Shown: piece after piece, positions 9,101 to 15,820 of the stretch
Position numbering within the stretch: position 1 is the first letter of the stretch
Layout of the letters: every line of letters begins with the position of its first letter
Source of the DNA: an archaeon BMS3Abin17
GTDB taxonomy: Archaea > Nanobdellota > Nanobdellia > Pacearchaeales > GW2011-AR1
Length of the DNA: 39,351 bases
NCBI GenBank assembly: GCA_002897655.1
Contig: BDTJ01000023.1
Coordinates: forward strand, 1 to 39,351
Reading direction: 5' to 3'
Position numbers and translations under genes: made by a program
Notes under the pieces: generated by a model
Told to the model about the DNA's origin: nothing
The model's database searches: none
What the model saw: the letters and a program-made list of their open reading frames with translations, nothing else

Positions 9101-10275
9101 TCTAGACTTTCTGAACCTAATTTAGCCCCCACATATCCTAAATAAATAAATTTACTGTTGTCTGAATCATATAGATAATCACCAACACTATACTCTTTGC
9201 CCCCATCACAATCAATTCCATCTTTATTGCAAATCTCTAACCTAACCTTTGGGCTAACACTCAAATCAAAACTCTCTCTGCCTTCATCTGTCTTGCACTT
9301 AATGCTTACTTTTTGTATAAGCCCCTGCTTGTCTATCCCATTTCTTATAATAGAACAATCATTTTCCAGGAATTTCTCTCCTTCCTTAACCTCAACTAAT
9401 TCCCCATTGATATTTAATCTGACTCTTGTATCTGGGTCTTCTAAGCCATTTAATTTTATTTTCAGACCTGCAAGACAATCAAATCCAGGAAGATAAATAT
9501 CCTTAGAAGTCTCTCCTTTTTTCAATGTAACACTTGAAATCTTTTTTGTATCATCATAAACAGAAATTGTTGCCTTGTCGGTTTCAATATCTTCTGCCCT
9601 CAAATACCCTCTTGAATTCCAGAATCCATATTGCTTGTGAATATCTTCCCAATTAGAATCATCACCTACTTCAGGAAGATAGAAATTTACTTTTCCTATT
9701 CCATAAGCATTTTCAATATCATATTTTAATTTTGCTGTTAAATTTCCTTTAATAAATTCAGGCATTGCAGAAGCGTTTTTCTGTTCTTTTAAGACAATAA
9801 CAGCATAACCAATATTATTCAGGACAGGAGAATTAAGATCTCCTTTTACTCCTAAAGCAGAACGCGCAGGATGAAATCCAATCCCCTGAACCCCTTCAGG
9901 ATAATTCCCGCTAAAAGAAATACTCTCAATAGCTTTCACATCTATAAGAGGATTCATTTTTGTTGCTGCTAACTGGCAAAAAACAGGAACATTCTGTTCT
10001 TCTAATAAATCACTTCTTACAACAGCAGGAGTGCATCCAAAAGGAGCTATCTGGATAATAAAATCCTGTCCTGCTTCGCACATTGACCTGTCAACCTTCC
10101 AAGAACCATCTGTGACAAAAGAGCCTGGATAAATATACTGGGTATTTGAACGCATATAACCGGATATTATGGAAGTTGTTAACATAAAAAATATAATAAA
10201 CATTAAGGCTACTAATAGCTTTGACCTACTTTTAGTTGCATTTACTTTCTCTTTCATTTTAACTAATTTCTCCAA
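3145..10275 (-). CDS. Giant membrane-anchored surface protein with C-terminal SLT-type transglycosylase domain
   Basis: This 2376-residue protein has a short basic cytoplasmic N-terminus, one membrane segment at about residues 20-42 (LLVALMFIIFFMLTTSIISG), and then a vast extracellular region. That region has many beta-rich stretches and numerous cysteines, probably disulfide-bonded (for example CDPVICPSSRC and CCCYRS). At the C-terminus, from about residue 2195, is a lysozyme-like SLT domain: LLLLAIMMRENN carries the likely catalytic Glu near 2252, followed by NPSIGLMQIN and a later AAVRGYVGYG helix. The SLT fold cleaves peptidoglycan glycan strands in bacteria and phages. Just upstream, 3 bp away, is the 635-residue partner gene, so the two form an operon. 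The middle of the protein matches nothing I can name. Function on a bacterial or host wall is inference. Confidence 0.85.
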   Translation of the reverse strand: MEKLVKMKEKVNATKSRSKLLVALMFIIFFMLTTSIISGYMRSNTQYIYPGSFVTDGSWKVDRSMCEAGQDFIIQIAPFGCTPAVVRSDLLEEQNVPVFCQLAATKMNPLIDVKAIESISFSGNYPEGVQGIGFHPARSALGVKGDLNSPVLNNIGYAVIVLKEQKNASAMPEFIKGNLTAKLKYDIENAYGIGKVNFYLPEVGDDSNWEDIHKQYGFWNSRGYLRAEDIETDKATISVYDDTKKISSVTLKKGETSKDIYLPGFDCLAGLKIKLNGLEDPDTRVRLNINGELVEVKEGEKFLENDCSIIRNGIDKQGLIQKVSIKCKTDEGRESFDLSVSPKVRLEICNKDGIDCDGGKEYSVGDYLYDSDNSKFIYLGYVGAKLGSESLDIYLVAIPEQRSKLTEEELSFTSRIANQYSGEDINVFKRYAKYVSASVQNFYGWVKDGESYRNIVQGTPEKFKGKIVSISGVSSPQDRALKEGEAKDYYEAAMSDYETLVDTYSKIQENPSVENGITYGEDSFFESIALSDLIDQKERMSELCDEFKEEYPNSNLVDILHSDNGICGNEYRKANSEIPSRTLSINGKVKTITFEKIIEPTKEEYSAEVNVVTPRGKPIPVVLKNDETIYLDDLRNESEMMFSVDRGKFTTTIYFKFDKKWRWSPDLSNWVSAPETEVKKGFFNLKILGGEVFSLNENNKKLIEDLGDKNFEDGKKLITNKDNGGSEWGNDYIKLVKIIDEETAKIEVYLRPTGILDASEKVIMPIKSLTLKKGVAKGESGYSFNLLNVNLKRMAKVTLKPSISNEGTEANFSFKIGIEQRAIKLSPEKTKEKIKNLNNSIKEWEERSEDLGKFVKGMKGACLATEAFLTVKNLISNTGGKAIARKEVMNTKWYSKCDNLVNEGDYSSREECLLDKSKEIESDVEDYAKSIEDYNAIAKKLNEKYSEEGSILDILGQKGVDTKGVMSELYPQIKNKLSDRVNITCKDGSKDRTIPLDSESTIYKAFNVTKEGSLVYIEDARDIYTLLDMADKDESYKNKLCSRLIELEENSEEVVEIQSLGGELKSNGLEGVDVSIGKEKDSQDVKFKGKVFNQNVFGTGIMKGNLIHGFVYSSESISGEKWLLKLNKNKGNEYIVDDIFTFKGGEVDDSIKQTLISEINSKYSFTRYDSSSYSNPFISVAGEGRTGAVVKYYETEPYKGLPALVPFDVEQGWYVTTKQTLPVFGNIGAYQDSGRVSSMTVCNVGQNGIAEFFSGINDDICRTVNLGTGEAYNQFPGLDTKEAKKIIDCAVDAINKASNADKNSERIIIKTNCGKVKAYVGRPAVDVPEMQCSDFMSVEDCQWMFNVCDPVICPSSRCDFGGAYPVKDVIQSGIIGSLALCLPNYKEGIYIPICLSGVKAGIDNWVTIMKSHRDCLQESLDTGQMIGICDEIYSIHKCEFFWRQALPLTKMIIPKLMEVMLGQNVRGGGEYLGVKSAWENAGKSVDYFTQYYAANSYKAFKARSTEEVGGEICKASVSGVYPSGGNLLDTLTEPDSPPQFTGWLHEIPFTTATNPPISQYKVYYHISAGKDSRAYYSVYLKGDQESSYYQDTGDRYNVASGYIKTGDYASETRDFTAPSGYRELCIVVNGQEECGFKEVSTSFALDWISDQAVKEQAERTDITSEKECVSGSTSVYSLLSPNIQEGVDDAVNPAIYDMGIIRICSTDDPGKGSDNQAIEKRRWIRVGYCDDNKEMKCWMDRESIKDAVVFNSTAGDILKKQTENYMNSLRSEGDYLEGTKFKKEVKEIEDEGDLVTKINRISDIIDKVFWDYDKAKLFLLRANTYGELAINLYEPIKREETDAEVKEEDKTCNDFCIASGLSRGKLLPKEECITLSKELYTQDVDCCCYRSEEEIRKEIDKITPFVDPSIGGKWLTVKTPSGEEQQVLFEDYNKKEMTVKFFEKTYKVEEIINGVLILGDEVIKTTFSKEEQSLIDYANSCEDCQNSGGDVTCVKEICEAIKDKHKLYCISQDKSAFEGVSCVTITRCEDCGNGIDICDAEECNMISNLQGFSCKIEDNWYDIGRSVSCKTDLSDGTKKEEWTLETTLKKVDSLMRQFGESAKYSQYYEIKEFIDQLHDQKNPLLSDDEYKEINGEGFWNNLEENLRFVKNLLITKQGDDEEDEKEKEEPVEERKTSYDFKSRTEKNMIDAINYASKKNFVSPIKGYGSNEAQIRSCKCDDKCASYAGLIVDASNDNDISDPLLLLAIMMRENNCGKGTIENPSIGLMQINTEGKYSNCGRYGLPSASTECKKILLNNPSKNIDVGAQILEEKHTSYKDGHVLYPSSGDCGRKVEYINWEAAVRGYVGYGCTAGHDDYVEHVMSMYQELSDYLDSQ

Positions 10276-10278
10276 TCA

Positions 10279-12186
10279 TCATTTAAACACTATATTCAGC
10301 TCCTTATCTTCAAATAATATGTAGTTATTTTGCAAGTCCTCTATTGATTTTGGAGTTGGCAGGCTTTCAGCATTTATATCAATTATTGTAAAATCCTGCA
10401 ACTCAGATTCTAATATATAATAATTCTCTTTGCCCCCTCCAGAAAGTGCATTTGAGATAATCTGCTCAGGTATTTCAATATCAAAGCATTTCTCATCTGT
10501 AAATCCAAAAACTCCTCCAAGACCTGAATCAGGAACCTCTATACATTTCTCCTGAACACTTTTTTCTATTTTCAATGACGAATTCTTGTAAGTATAAACC
10601 TTAATCTCATATTGCCCCTCACTTAACTCAACACTCTTTTGTTCAGGATAAACAACAGTCTTAGAAGCCTTGTCTGAGACAAAGCTAATTATCGCATGAC
10701 CCCCATAAGCCTTATTACCTAAATCAAGCTCAATTTGCATTTCATATAATTTATCCATTATAATATCTGCACTTCCCTCTTGTGTTGTTGAATAAAGATA
10801 TTCTGCATCCTCATAACCATCTGATTTTGCCAGGATATATCCATTGACACACTGTGGGAACTTTTCCAACAAAGAACCTGAAACAGTTTTTCCGATATAA
10901 CAGCTAGTTTCAAAACATTTGTAAGAAATTTCTGCATCAATAGGATTCAAGCCTGTGTCATAAGTATTAACATTGATTAAGGTATTTTTGTATTCACATA
11001 ATGGGGGGGCTCCTGACTCAGCAGCACTTGCGTCCAAAGCTTTTCTTGGCTTGTTTCCCTGAATAACAATTGCAACAGGAAACTGGAAAATCTCTTCTCC
11101 ACTATAAACCTGAATTAAAACAGGATACTTAACATTATATACAAAATGATAAGGAACATAGCAAAATCCTAATACTCCCAAACCAGGCTGATTTCCAACA
11201 GGCTCAGAAATCAAGACCCCCCCCTCTGAAGGAAGAACCTCAAAGCTATTTGGCCACTCTTTTGAGTTTAAGAATCTGGCATCTGTGTCTGGCTCGACTT
11301 CTGCATCAACTACAAAATAATTATTTTCTTTTTTTCTTAAATTATAATCTCCATCTTTTACTTTTAAAGACAAGGTATTAGCCTCAATTGCCTTTTCTAG
11401 TTCATCAAAAACTTCGTCAGCCCCCCAAGTCAAAGGAGAACAAGTAAGCTCCACCCCGTCAACAGGAGCATATAATCTCAGGGTATCAACAGCATAGTTT
11501 TCCAAAAACAAATTCTCTTGCTCTTTTTCATAAATCATTTTAGCAGAATTATAAAGACTTCCTAGTTTAGACTTTACAACAACATTATGATTCTTAATTA
11601 TTGAGGTGTCATTTCCATAAGAGATATCAAGATTCATGTCTAAATCAACCTCAACCTCATTATTTCTAATACTTACATCTGCTTTTGGCTCCCCTAAGTC
11701 AATCTCAAATCCGTTTTCATAATAATTCTCAAATATGCAATCTCTAATCTTTTGCTCTATAAATCCCTCAATCTCTTTTTCCATACGACTCTTTGATGGA
11801 ACCTGTTCTTTCTGAATATTATTTCCAGAAACATAATACCAATAAGGAACAGGATTTCCTAAAAAATCAAGATGAGAAGAAAAAGGCATGTATGGAGAAC
11901 CTGGCTCAAAATCCGGCAAGTTAATGTATCCTGCCTGGCTTTCAAGAACATCTATTCCTGTTAAAGTATCCTTTTCTAAACAAAATAAAAAAGTATTATA
12001 AACAGGCTCTATGCTTGAAGGAAGCCCCTCAATACTTACTCTGTCTCTAACAATAAAGTAAACAATTGCAGATGCAACAATAATTATTGCCAAAATAATA
12101 AAAACTGTTACCTGCGAGCGTTTTGACTTTGACAATCTTTTATTATTAAATGACAATGTCAAGGTGCGAGTTTCCCTACCTTCCAT
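10279..12186 (-). CDS. Large surface protein with pilin-like N-terminal anchor
   Basis: The 635-residue protein starts with basic residues and then KRSQVTVFIILAIIIVASAI, a hydrophobic helix preceded by Ser-Gln. This resembles the class III (type IV pilin-like) signal sequences of archaea, in which Gln is the +1 residue. The rest is predicted extracellular, beta-rich, with Asn-Asp repeats and several cysteines, and a C-terminus predicted to fold into beta domains. I do not recognise a named family. It lies 3 bp upstream of the giant SLT protein on the same strand, and its ATG overlaps the end of a 46-residue ORF, so all three look co-transcribed. Whether a prepilin peptidase cleaves it is not shown by sequence. 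Confidence 0.75.
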   Translation of the reverse strand: MEGRETRTLTLSFNNKRLSKSKRSQVTVFIILAIIIVASAIVYFIVRDRVSIEGLPSSIEPVYNTFLFCLEKDTLTGIDVLESQAGYINLPDFEPGSPYMPFSSHLDFLGNPVPYWYYVSGNNIQKEQVPSKSRMEKEIEGFIEQKIRDCIFENYYENGFEIDLGEPKADVSIRNNEVEVDLDMNLDISYGNDTSIIKNHNVVVKSKLGSLYNSAKMIYEKEQENLFLENYAVDTLRLYAPVDGVELTCSPLTWGADEVFDELEKAIEANTLSLKVKDGDYNLRKKENNYFVVDAEVEPDTDARFLNSKEWPNSFEVLPSEGGVLISEPVGNQPGLGVLGFCYVPYHFVYNVKYPVLIQVYSGEEIFQFPVAIVIQGNKPRKALDASAAESGAPPLCEYKNTLINVNTYDTGLNPIDAEISYKCFETSCYIGKTVSGSLLEKFPQCVNGYILAKSDGYEDAEYLYSTTQEGSADIIMDKLYEMQIELDLGNKAYGGHAIISFVSDKASKTVVYPEQKSVELSEGQYEIKVYTYKNSSLKIEKSVQEKCIEVPDSGLGGVFGFTDEKCFDIEIPEQIISNALSGGGKENYYILESELQDFTIIDINAESLPTPKSIEDLQNNYILFEDKELNIVFK

Positions 12187-12316
12187 TTTTTTTCACCTCT
12201 AAATTAATTTTCTTTTTTATTAGCTCTATAACTTCTGTATTAATATCATTTTTAATAATTTCTTTAAATCTGGCCCAGAGTTTCTCATCTTCTATAAGAA
12301 GCAGGTATTTTTTCAT
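12176..12316 (-). CDS. 46-residue putative ribbon-helix-helix protein
   Basis: This short ORF (MKKYLLLIEDEKLWARFKE at the start, VIELIKKKINLEV near the end) has the spacing of a minimal ribbon-helix-helix regulator: a beta strand (KKYLLLI) followed by two amphipathic helices. Its last codons overlap the ATG of the 635-residue surface protein (stop at 12176-12178, next ATG at 12184-12186), a sign of translational coupling. A tandem 12-bp repeat upstream (12463-12486) would suit such a regulator. A further 27-residue frame (12313-12396) overlaps its start by ATGA, but I could not support it as a gene. The assignment rests on pattern only. Confidence 0.5.
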   Translation of the reverse strand: MKKYLLLIEDEKLWARFKEIIKNDINTEVIELIKKKINLEVKKNGR

Positions 12317-12438
12317 TTTTTAGATATTCTTAAATTCGGAATAAAAAATGTTTGGAAAATACTAAAATTTGTATCTCTCTTAGCAAATTTTTTCATCCTC
12401 TTTTGATAATTCCTCTAAATTCTAATAAAATCTGAACC

Positions 12439-12486
12439 TATATAAATGTTTCTTAATAACTTAGTTACTAAGTAAGTTAGTAAGTA
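12439..12486 (-). promoter_or_regulatory. TATA box with tandem 12-bp repeats upstream of the surface-protein operon
   Basis: On the minus strand a TATA-like box (about 12439-12449) is preceded by two adjacent 12-bp direct repeats, 12463-12474 and 12475-12486, that differ at one base. The first repeat also forms part of a 7-bp inverted repeat (ACTTAGT/ACTAAGT, 12460-12474). Operators of ribbon-helix-helix regulators are often short direct or inverted repeats like these, so control of the downstream operon by its first gene is plausible but inferred. Confidence 0.45.
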
Positions 12487-12518
12487 GAATATGATAAATA
12501 CTTAATATGTTAAGATGA

Positions 12519-12719
12519 TTAAACATCTAATCTTTTAGACTGAACTCTAAAGTAATTTATTCCACCAATAATTATTAAGACCCCTCCAATTGAGATAATC
12601 CAGGGATCAAATTTAGAAATTACTTCTGAAATCTTCATAAATTGCACTGTATAGTTAACTAGATACAGCCCAATAATGGTGTTAATCAAGAAAAATATCA
12701 GCTTGTTCCCCTTCCTCAT
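12519..12719 (-). CDS. Small two-helix membrane protein
   Basis: The 66-residue protein begins with a short basic segment (MRKGNK) followed by two predicted membrane helices, at about residues 7-27 (IFFLINTIIGLYLVNYTV) and 39-56 (PWIISIGGVLIIIGGINY), and ends in a basic tail. No motif identifies a function. An AT-rich box upstream around 12742-12750 would serve as promoter. It probably belongs to the envelope block, but its role is unknown. Confidence 0.6.
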   Translation of the reverse strand: MRKGNKLIFFLINTIIGLYLVNYTVQFMKISEVISKFDPWIISIGGVLIIIGGINYFRVQSKRLDV

Positions 12720-12846
12720 AATTGAAGATATAAAGGAGCATATTTAAAAATTTCGGTTTTATGAATGAAATTTTTAGACTCCAAGATTTCAAGGAAAGCT
12801 TAAAAAATCTTAAGGTTTAAATATTTCTAAATCCCTTAAAACTTAA

Positions 12847-13013
12847 GGCCCTGTTGTCCAATGGCTAAGACGTATCCTTGACTGGTTCGAGATACCTCGA
12901 GAACCTCTCGATATCCTAGAAATTGGAAAATTTCTGGGACTATCAAGAACATGGTTCTTGAAGTCTTTGATCTCAAAATGGATAAGACCCAGGTTCAATT
13001 CCTGGCAGGACCA
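12847..13013 (+). tRNA. Intron-containing tRNA, probably tRNA-Val (GAC)
   Basis: The acceptor GGCCCTG pairs with CAGGACC (13006-13012) with one C-A mismatch at the third pair, and the T arm CCAGG-TTCAATT-CCTGG is perfect. The anticodon stem TATCC (12873-12877) pairs with GGATA (12980-12984). A bulge-helix-bulge can be drawn: TTGA (12878-12881) pairs with TCAA (12973-12976), with bulges CTG and AAT. Canonical cleavage would remove a 95-nt intron (about 12884-12978) and leave anticodon GAC. The base at position 37 would then be U, which is unusual, so the exact junction and identity are less certain than the tRNA itself. The intron holds a perfect 7-bp hairpin (CAAGAAC/GTTCTTG). Confidence 0.7.
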
Positions 13014-13109
13014 TGCTTAACTTTAAAAACCTATTTTTATCTATCTTATTATAAAAGCAAAGAGCTTAAAAATCTCTAGCTTTCATTTTATACAAGAAAG
13101 TTGCAAAAA

Positions 13110-13421
13110 ATGAAAATCCCAAAGAAAACCAATAGGTTTTGCCCATATTGTAATAAAAAGACAGAGCAAAAGATAAAGTTAGTAGGAACAGGAGCTAAAA
13201 GAGGAACTCTTACAAGAGGGAGTATCTCTAGAGCTAAAAAGAGAGGATTAGGTGTAGGCATTGGTAATAAAGGGAAATGGGGCTCAAAACCTGCAGTATC
13301 AAAATTCAAGAGAAAGTCAAAGACAACTAAAAAGACAAATATGATGTATACTTGCAATGTATGTGGAAAATCAAAATACCAAAAAAAAGGGATAAGAATG
13401 GGCAAACAAATACAGGAATAA
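13110..13421 (+). CDS. rpl44e: Ribosomal protein eL42 (L44e)
   Basis: From the ATG at 13110 (a TTG at 13101 is in frame but less likely) it encodes 103 residues with the two zinc-binding pairs of the L44e family: FCPYC near residues 11-14 and CNVCG near 82-85, separated by a basic Gly-rich loop (RGLGVGIGNKGKWGSKP). It is a zinc-ribbon protein of the large subunit close to the E site. The eS1 gene follows 60 bp later; archaeal L44e genes are often next to S27e, which is not seen here. Confidence 0.95.
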   Translation: MKIPKKTNRFCPYCNKKTEQKIKLVGTGAKRGTLTRGSISRAKKRGLGVGIGNKGKWGSKPAVSKFKRKSKTTKKTNMMYTCNVCGKSKYQKKGIRMGKQIQE

Positions 13422-13481
13422 GACAATGAAAATAAAAAATTTTCAAGCATTTAAATTTCAAATAAGGAAAGAAATTCAAAC

Positions 13482-14018
13482 ATGGCAATAGCAAAAAGAA
13501 AAAAAAGATTTTTTGATGTTGAAATACCAATCATAGGCAGGCAAACACAAGCACAGGCATATGAGCTTGAAGAGCTTAAAGACAGATTAATCCAGTATGA
13601 CCTGACAAGAGTTCTGAGGGGAAAAAGCATCTTAATGCAGTTAAAGATAAAAATCGACGGAGAAAAGGCAATTGCAATTCCAAGGCAAACAAAACTAATG
13701 CCGTATTTCTTAAGAAGAATGGTGAGAAAAGGGACAGATTATGTGGAAGATTCTTTTTCAGCAGAATGCAAGGATGCACAGATAAGGATAAAGCCCTTTC
13801 TTATAACAAGAAGAAAAGTCTCAAGAGCAGTAAGAAAAGCCTTGAGAGAAAAAGCAAGAGAAGAATTAATCAATTATGTCAAAGACAAAGACACAGAAAC
13901 CCTATTTGATGATATATTAAGAAACCAATTGCAAAAACCCTTAAGTCTGAAGCTTAAGAAAATATACCCTCTTGCATTATGTGAGATAAGGATTATGAAA
14001 GTTGAAAAAGAGAAATAA
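13482..14018 (+). CDS. rps3ae: Ribosomal protein eS1 (S3Ae)
   Basis: The 178-residue protein is recognisable as archaeal S3Ae by KRFFDVEIPIIGRQTQAQ-like N-terminal sequence (the family begins with a KWY/F-F-x-V-x-A-P block), an ILMQLKIKI strand, a conserved LMPYFLRRMVRKGTDYVEDSF segment given here in part, and an ICEIRIMKV-like end. It is a small-subunit protein near the mRNA exit. It follows the L44e gene on the same strand and is probably in the same operon. A 21-codon frame overlapping its start (13426 onward) is probably chance. Confidence 0.93.
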   Translation: MAIAKRKKRFFDVEIPIIGRQTQAQAYELEELKDRLIQYDLTRVLRGKSILMQLKIKIDGEKAIAIPRQTKLMPYFLRRMVRKGTDYVEDSFSAECKDAQIRIKPFLITRRKVSRAVRKALREKAREELINYVKDKDTETLFDDILRNQLQKPLSLKLKKIYPLALCEIRIMKVEKEK

Positions 14019-14207
14019 AGTCTAATCAAATCCTCTTTTATGATAATTATAAATTTCTTTCAAAACAACAATCACAAGCAAGATTACAATTATTAGTTAC
14101 AAGCAAGTAATATTCCATTTAATTCATTTATACAAGAATATGCTTATAAAAACTATTATGCTCTAAATAACAAATCTTTTAAACTAATTCTAACAAACTT
14201 ATATTAT

Positions 14208-14315
14208 GCCTGTGTAGCTCAGTGTTAGAGCGGCTGCCTTGTACCTAACTTTGCAAAAGATATGGCAGAATTAGAAAGAGAGCAGTAGGTCGGGGGTTAG
14301 AATCCCTCCACAGGC
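14208..14315 (+). tRNA. tRNA-Thr (UGU) with a 37-nt intron
   Basis: The acceptor GCCTGTG pairs with CACAGGC, and the D stem is GCTC/GAGC. The anticodon stem GCTGC (14233-14237) pairs with GCAGT (14282-14286). Removing an intron at 14244-14280, the canonical position between 37 and 38, gives the loop CTTGTAA with anticodon TGT. A bulge-helix-bulge is supported by CTAA (14245-14248) pairing with TTAG (14271-14274). The discriminator is T, as in many archaeal tRNA-Thr. The T loop reads TTAGAAT, with A where C56 is nearly universal, and the 7-nt D loop AGTGTTA lacks the usual GG pair. Confidence 0.85.
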
Positions 14316-14371
14316 TTATTCTAAAATTATATAAATTTTTAAAAAGAATCTTTTATAGTATACTCTTAGGG

Positions 14372-14613
14372 ATGATGAAAGATTTACAATTCTGAATAAA
14401 GTATTTGGACATATTCCCTGCCCGGATATTTTTTGTAGAGGAGAAATAGAATTAAATAGAGAGGCTTATACTTGTAATAAAGAAGGATGTGAAATTAATT
14501 TAAAAACGCCTGATGAATATTTTGAGATAGCTGAGAAAAATAAAATTGCCAGAGATGTGGATACCAAATATTTAATTTCAAAGATATTCCCAGGATTGGA
14601 AAAAATATTTTAG
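14372..14613 (+). pseudogene. Frameshifted small zinc-ribbon protein gene
   Basis: A reading frame from 14359 to the TAG at 14611 has no ATG, GTG or TTG start, yet it reads like protein: FGHIPCPDIFC, then YTCNKEGCEI, then YLISKIFPGLEKIF. The two CxxxxC pairs suggest a zinc ribbon. A leaderless ATG-ATG at 14372, about 20 bp after a TATA-like box (14351-14360), opens a different frame (MMKDLQF) that stops at 14393. A one-base change near 14390-14395 would join the two into a protein of about 80 residues. It could be a decayed gene, a sequencing error or recoding. The family is not recognised. Confidence 0.5.
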
Positions 14614-14673
14614 ATAATATGATTAGAGTTTCATAAACCTTAAATAACTATATCTCTTATTCAAAGCAATAAA

Positions 14674-14925
14674 ATGATGTGGCAGGATATTGTAATTATG
14701 GTTGCTAATATTATATTTAGTTATGCTCTTATCCCCCAAATCTATAGTGGATTTAAAACAAAAAAAGGGTTGATTGAGATGCAGACATCCACTATCATGG
14801 CATTGGGTCTTTATGCAGTGGCAATTGCATTTCTCTCTCTTGACCTTTATTTCTCAGCAATAATGGTCTCTGTATCTGGAACATTATGGGTAATTTTGCT
14901 TATCCAAAAAATAAAGTACCAGTAA
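14674..14925 (+). CDS. SemiSWEET/PQ-loop family membrane protein
   Basis: The 83-residue protein has three predicted membrane helices (about residues 5-20, 38-56 and 60-77) and a PQ motif in the first (SYALIPQIYSGFKTKKG). This is the single three-helix unit of SemiSWEET transporters, which work as dimers to move sugars across the membrane. The family fits well in length. Substrate cannot be told from sequence; other PQ-loop proteins carry amino acids. A TTAAATA box about 30 bp upstream supports its own promoter. Confidence 0.75.
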   Translation: MMWQDIVIMVANIIFSYALIPQIYSGFKTKKGLIEMQTSTIMALGLYAVAIAFLSLDLYFSAIMVSVSGTLWVILLIQKIKYQ

Positions 14926-15007
14926 AAAGCAGGTTATCACCATAATTTTCAAAAGTTATTTCTTATGATATAAATGGTTATAAATAAAAAAAGGTAAAAA
15001 ATCAGTA

Positions 15008-15751
15008 ATGAAATCGTTATTCACAAAATTATTCTTAATCTCCACATTAATATTTTCCTCAAATGCCTTGGCAGAAGAACCCAAAATAAAAAAGGAAAAT
15101 TATCTTTTTCCATTTTTTGTAAAGGTTAATGAAAGAGTAATTGATCATGAAATTAACAGCTGGAATAATGGCATTGATATTGAAAACAGACTATTAGAAA
15201 GCGGGTATGGAGCTCATCCTAAAACAGGAATTGATGGAAAAGAGGCTGAAGATATTTTAAAAGAGGCTGGGGAAAATACTCTTAAATTATTGGTACGTAA
15301 ACATAAAAAACTGGCTAAAATAGAAGAACAAATCCATAATTTAATAGACTTAAAAATTTATTATATTGAAACCAAAAATAATGGGGGGTATATTAATTGG
15401 AAAAAACATGAGCCTTTTGAATTTAGTACAGGGTTAAAATTCAGTGCAAATCCCTTAAACTCAAAAGCGTATATAGGCATAAAAAATTTTACATTCTTGA
15501 CAGATTTTAATGAATTAAGACTAGAAAAATATGCAAATGGAAATGCGCACCTTAAATTAAATAAACATCTGGGGTGGGGCATGGGTGCAGAAGCAGGTAT
15601 GGAAACAGATGATTTTACAAAAGGAGTTGGCAAAATCAGTTTCGGGCTTACAAAAAAATTTAATGACAATCTAACAATTGGGTTAACAGGAAAGTATAAT
15701 AAAGAAGGGAAAAAAATAATGGCAAAGATAGAATTTCCATTCAAAAATTAG
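15008..15751 (+). CDS. Secreted protein with beta-strand-rich C-terminal half
   Basis: The 247-residue protein has a clear Sec signal peptide (MKSLFTKLFLISTLIFSSNA, cleavage after ALA). A helical, charged region (about 75-125) follows, and then alternating strands from about residue 140 to the end (FEFSTGLKFSA, AYIGIKN, ISFGLTKKFN, LTIGLTGKYN, MAKIEFPF). The alternation of polar and hydrophobic residues resembles outer-membrane-type or other extracellular beta sheets, which is odd in an archaeon. I do not recognise a family. It has its own TATA box (TTATAAATAAA near 14979-14989), similar to that of the next gene. Confidence 0.6.
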   Translation: MKSLFTKLFLISTLIFSSNALAEEPKIKKENYLFPFFVKVNERVIDHEINSWNNGIDIENRLLESGYGAHPKTGIDGKEAEDILKEAGENTLKLLVRKHKKLAKIEEQIHNLIDLKIYYIETKNNGGYINWKKHEPFEFSTGLKFSANPLNSKAYIGIKNFTFLTDFNELRLEKYANGNAHLKLNKHLGWGMGAEAGMETDDFTKGVGKISFGLTKKFNDNLTIGLTGKYNKEGKKIMAKIEFPFKN

Positions 15752-15820
15752 GCGGGTCCTGACACCATTTTATATTGATTTTAAGTAAAAGTTTATAAAT
15801 AAAAAAGAGTTAAATTACCT

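Noticed and set aside
3145-10275. Several plus-strand frames of 60-120 codons inside the giant gene.
   Set aside because: They are shadows of the large minus-strand gene and have no promoter or protein-like pattern.
12313-12396. A 27-residue ORF (MKKFAKRDTNF...) on the minus strand overlapping the start of the small ribbon-helix-helix-like ORF by ATGA.
   Set aside because: Low-complexity AT-rich sequence with no protein-like pattern; the overlap could be chance.
12883-12978. A box C/D small RNA hidden in the tRNA-Val intron.
   Set aside because: No RTGATGA box is present in the intron.
13426-13491. A 21-codon frame (MKIKNFQAFKFQ...) between the L44e and S3Ae genes.
   Set aside because: It overlaps the S3Ae start in another frame and is too short and AT-rich to support as a leader peptide.
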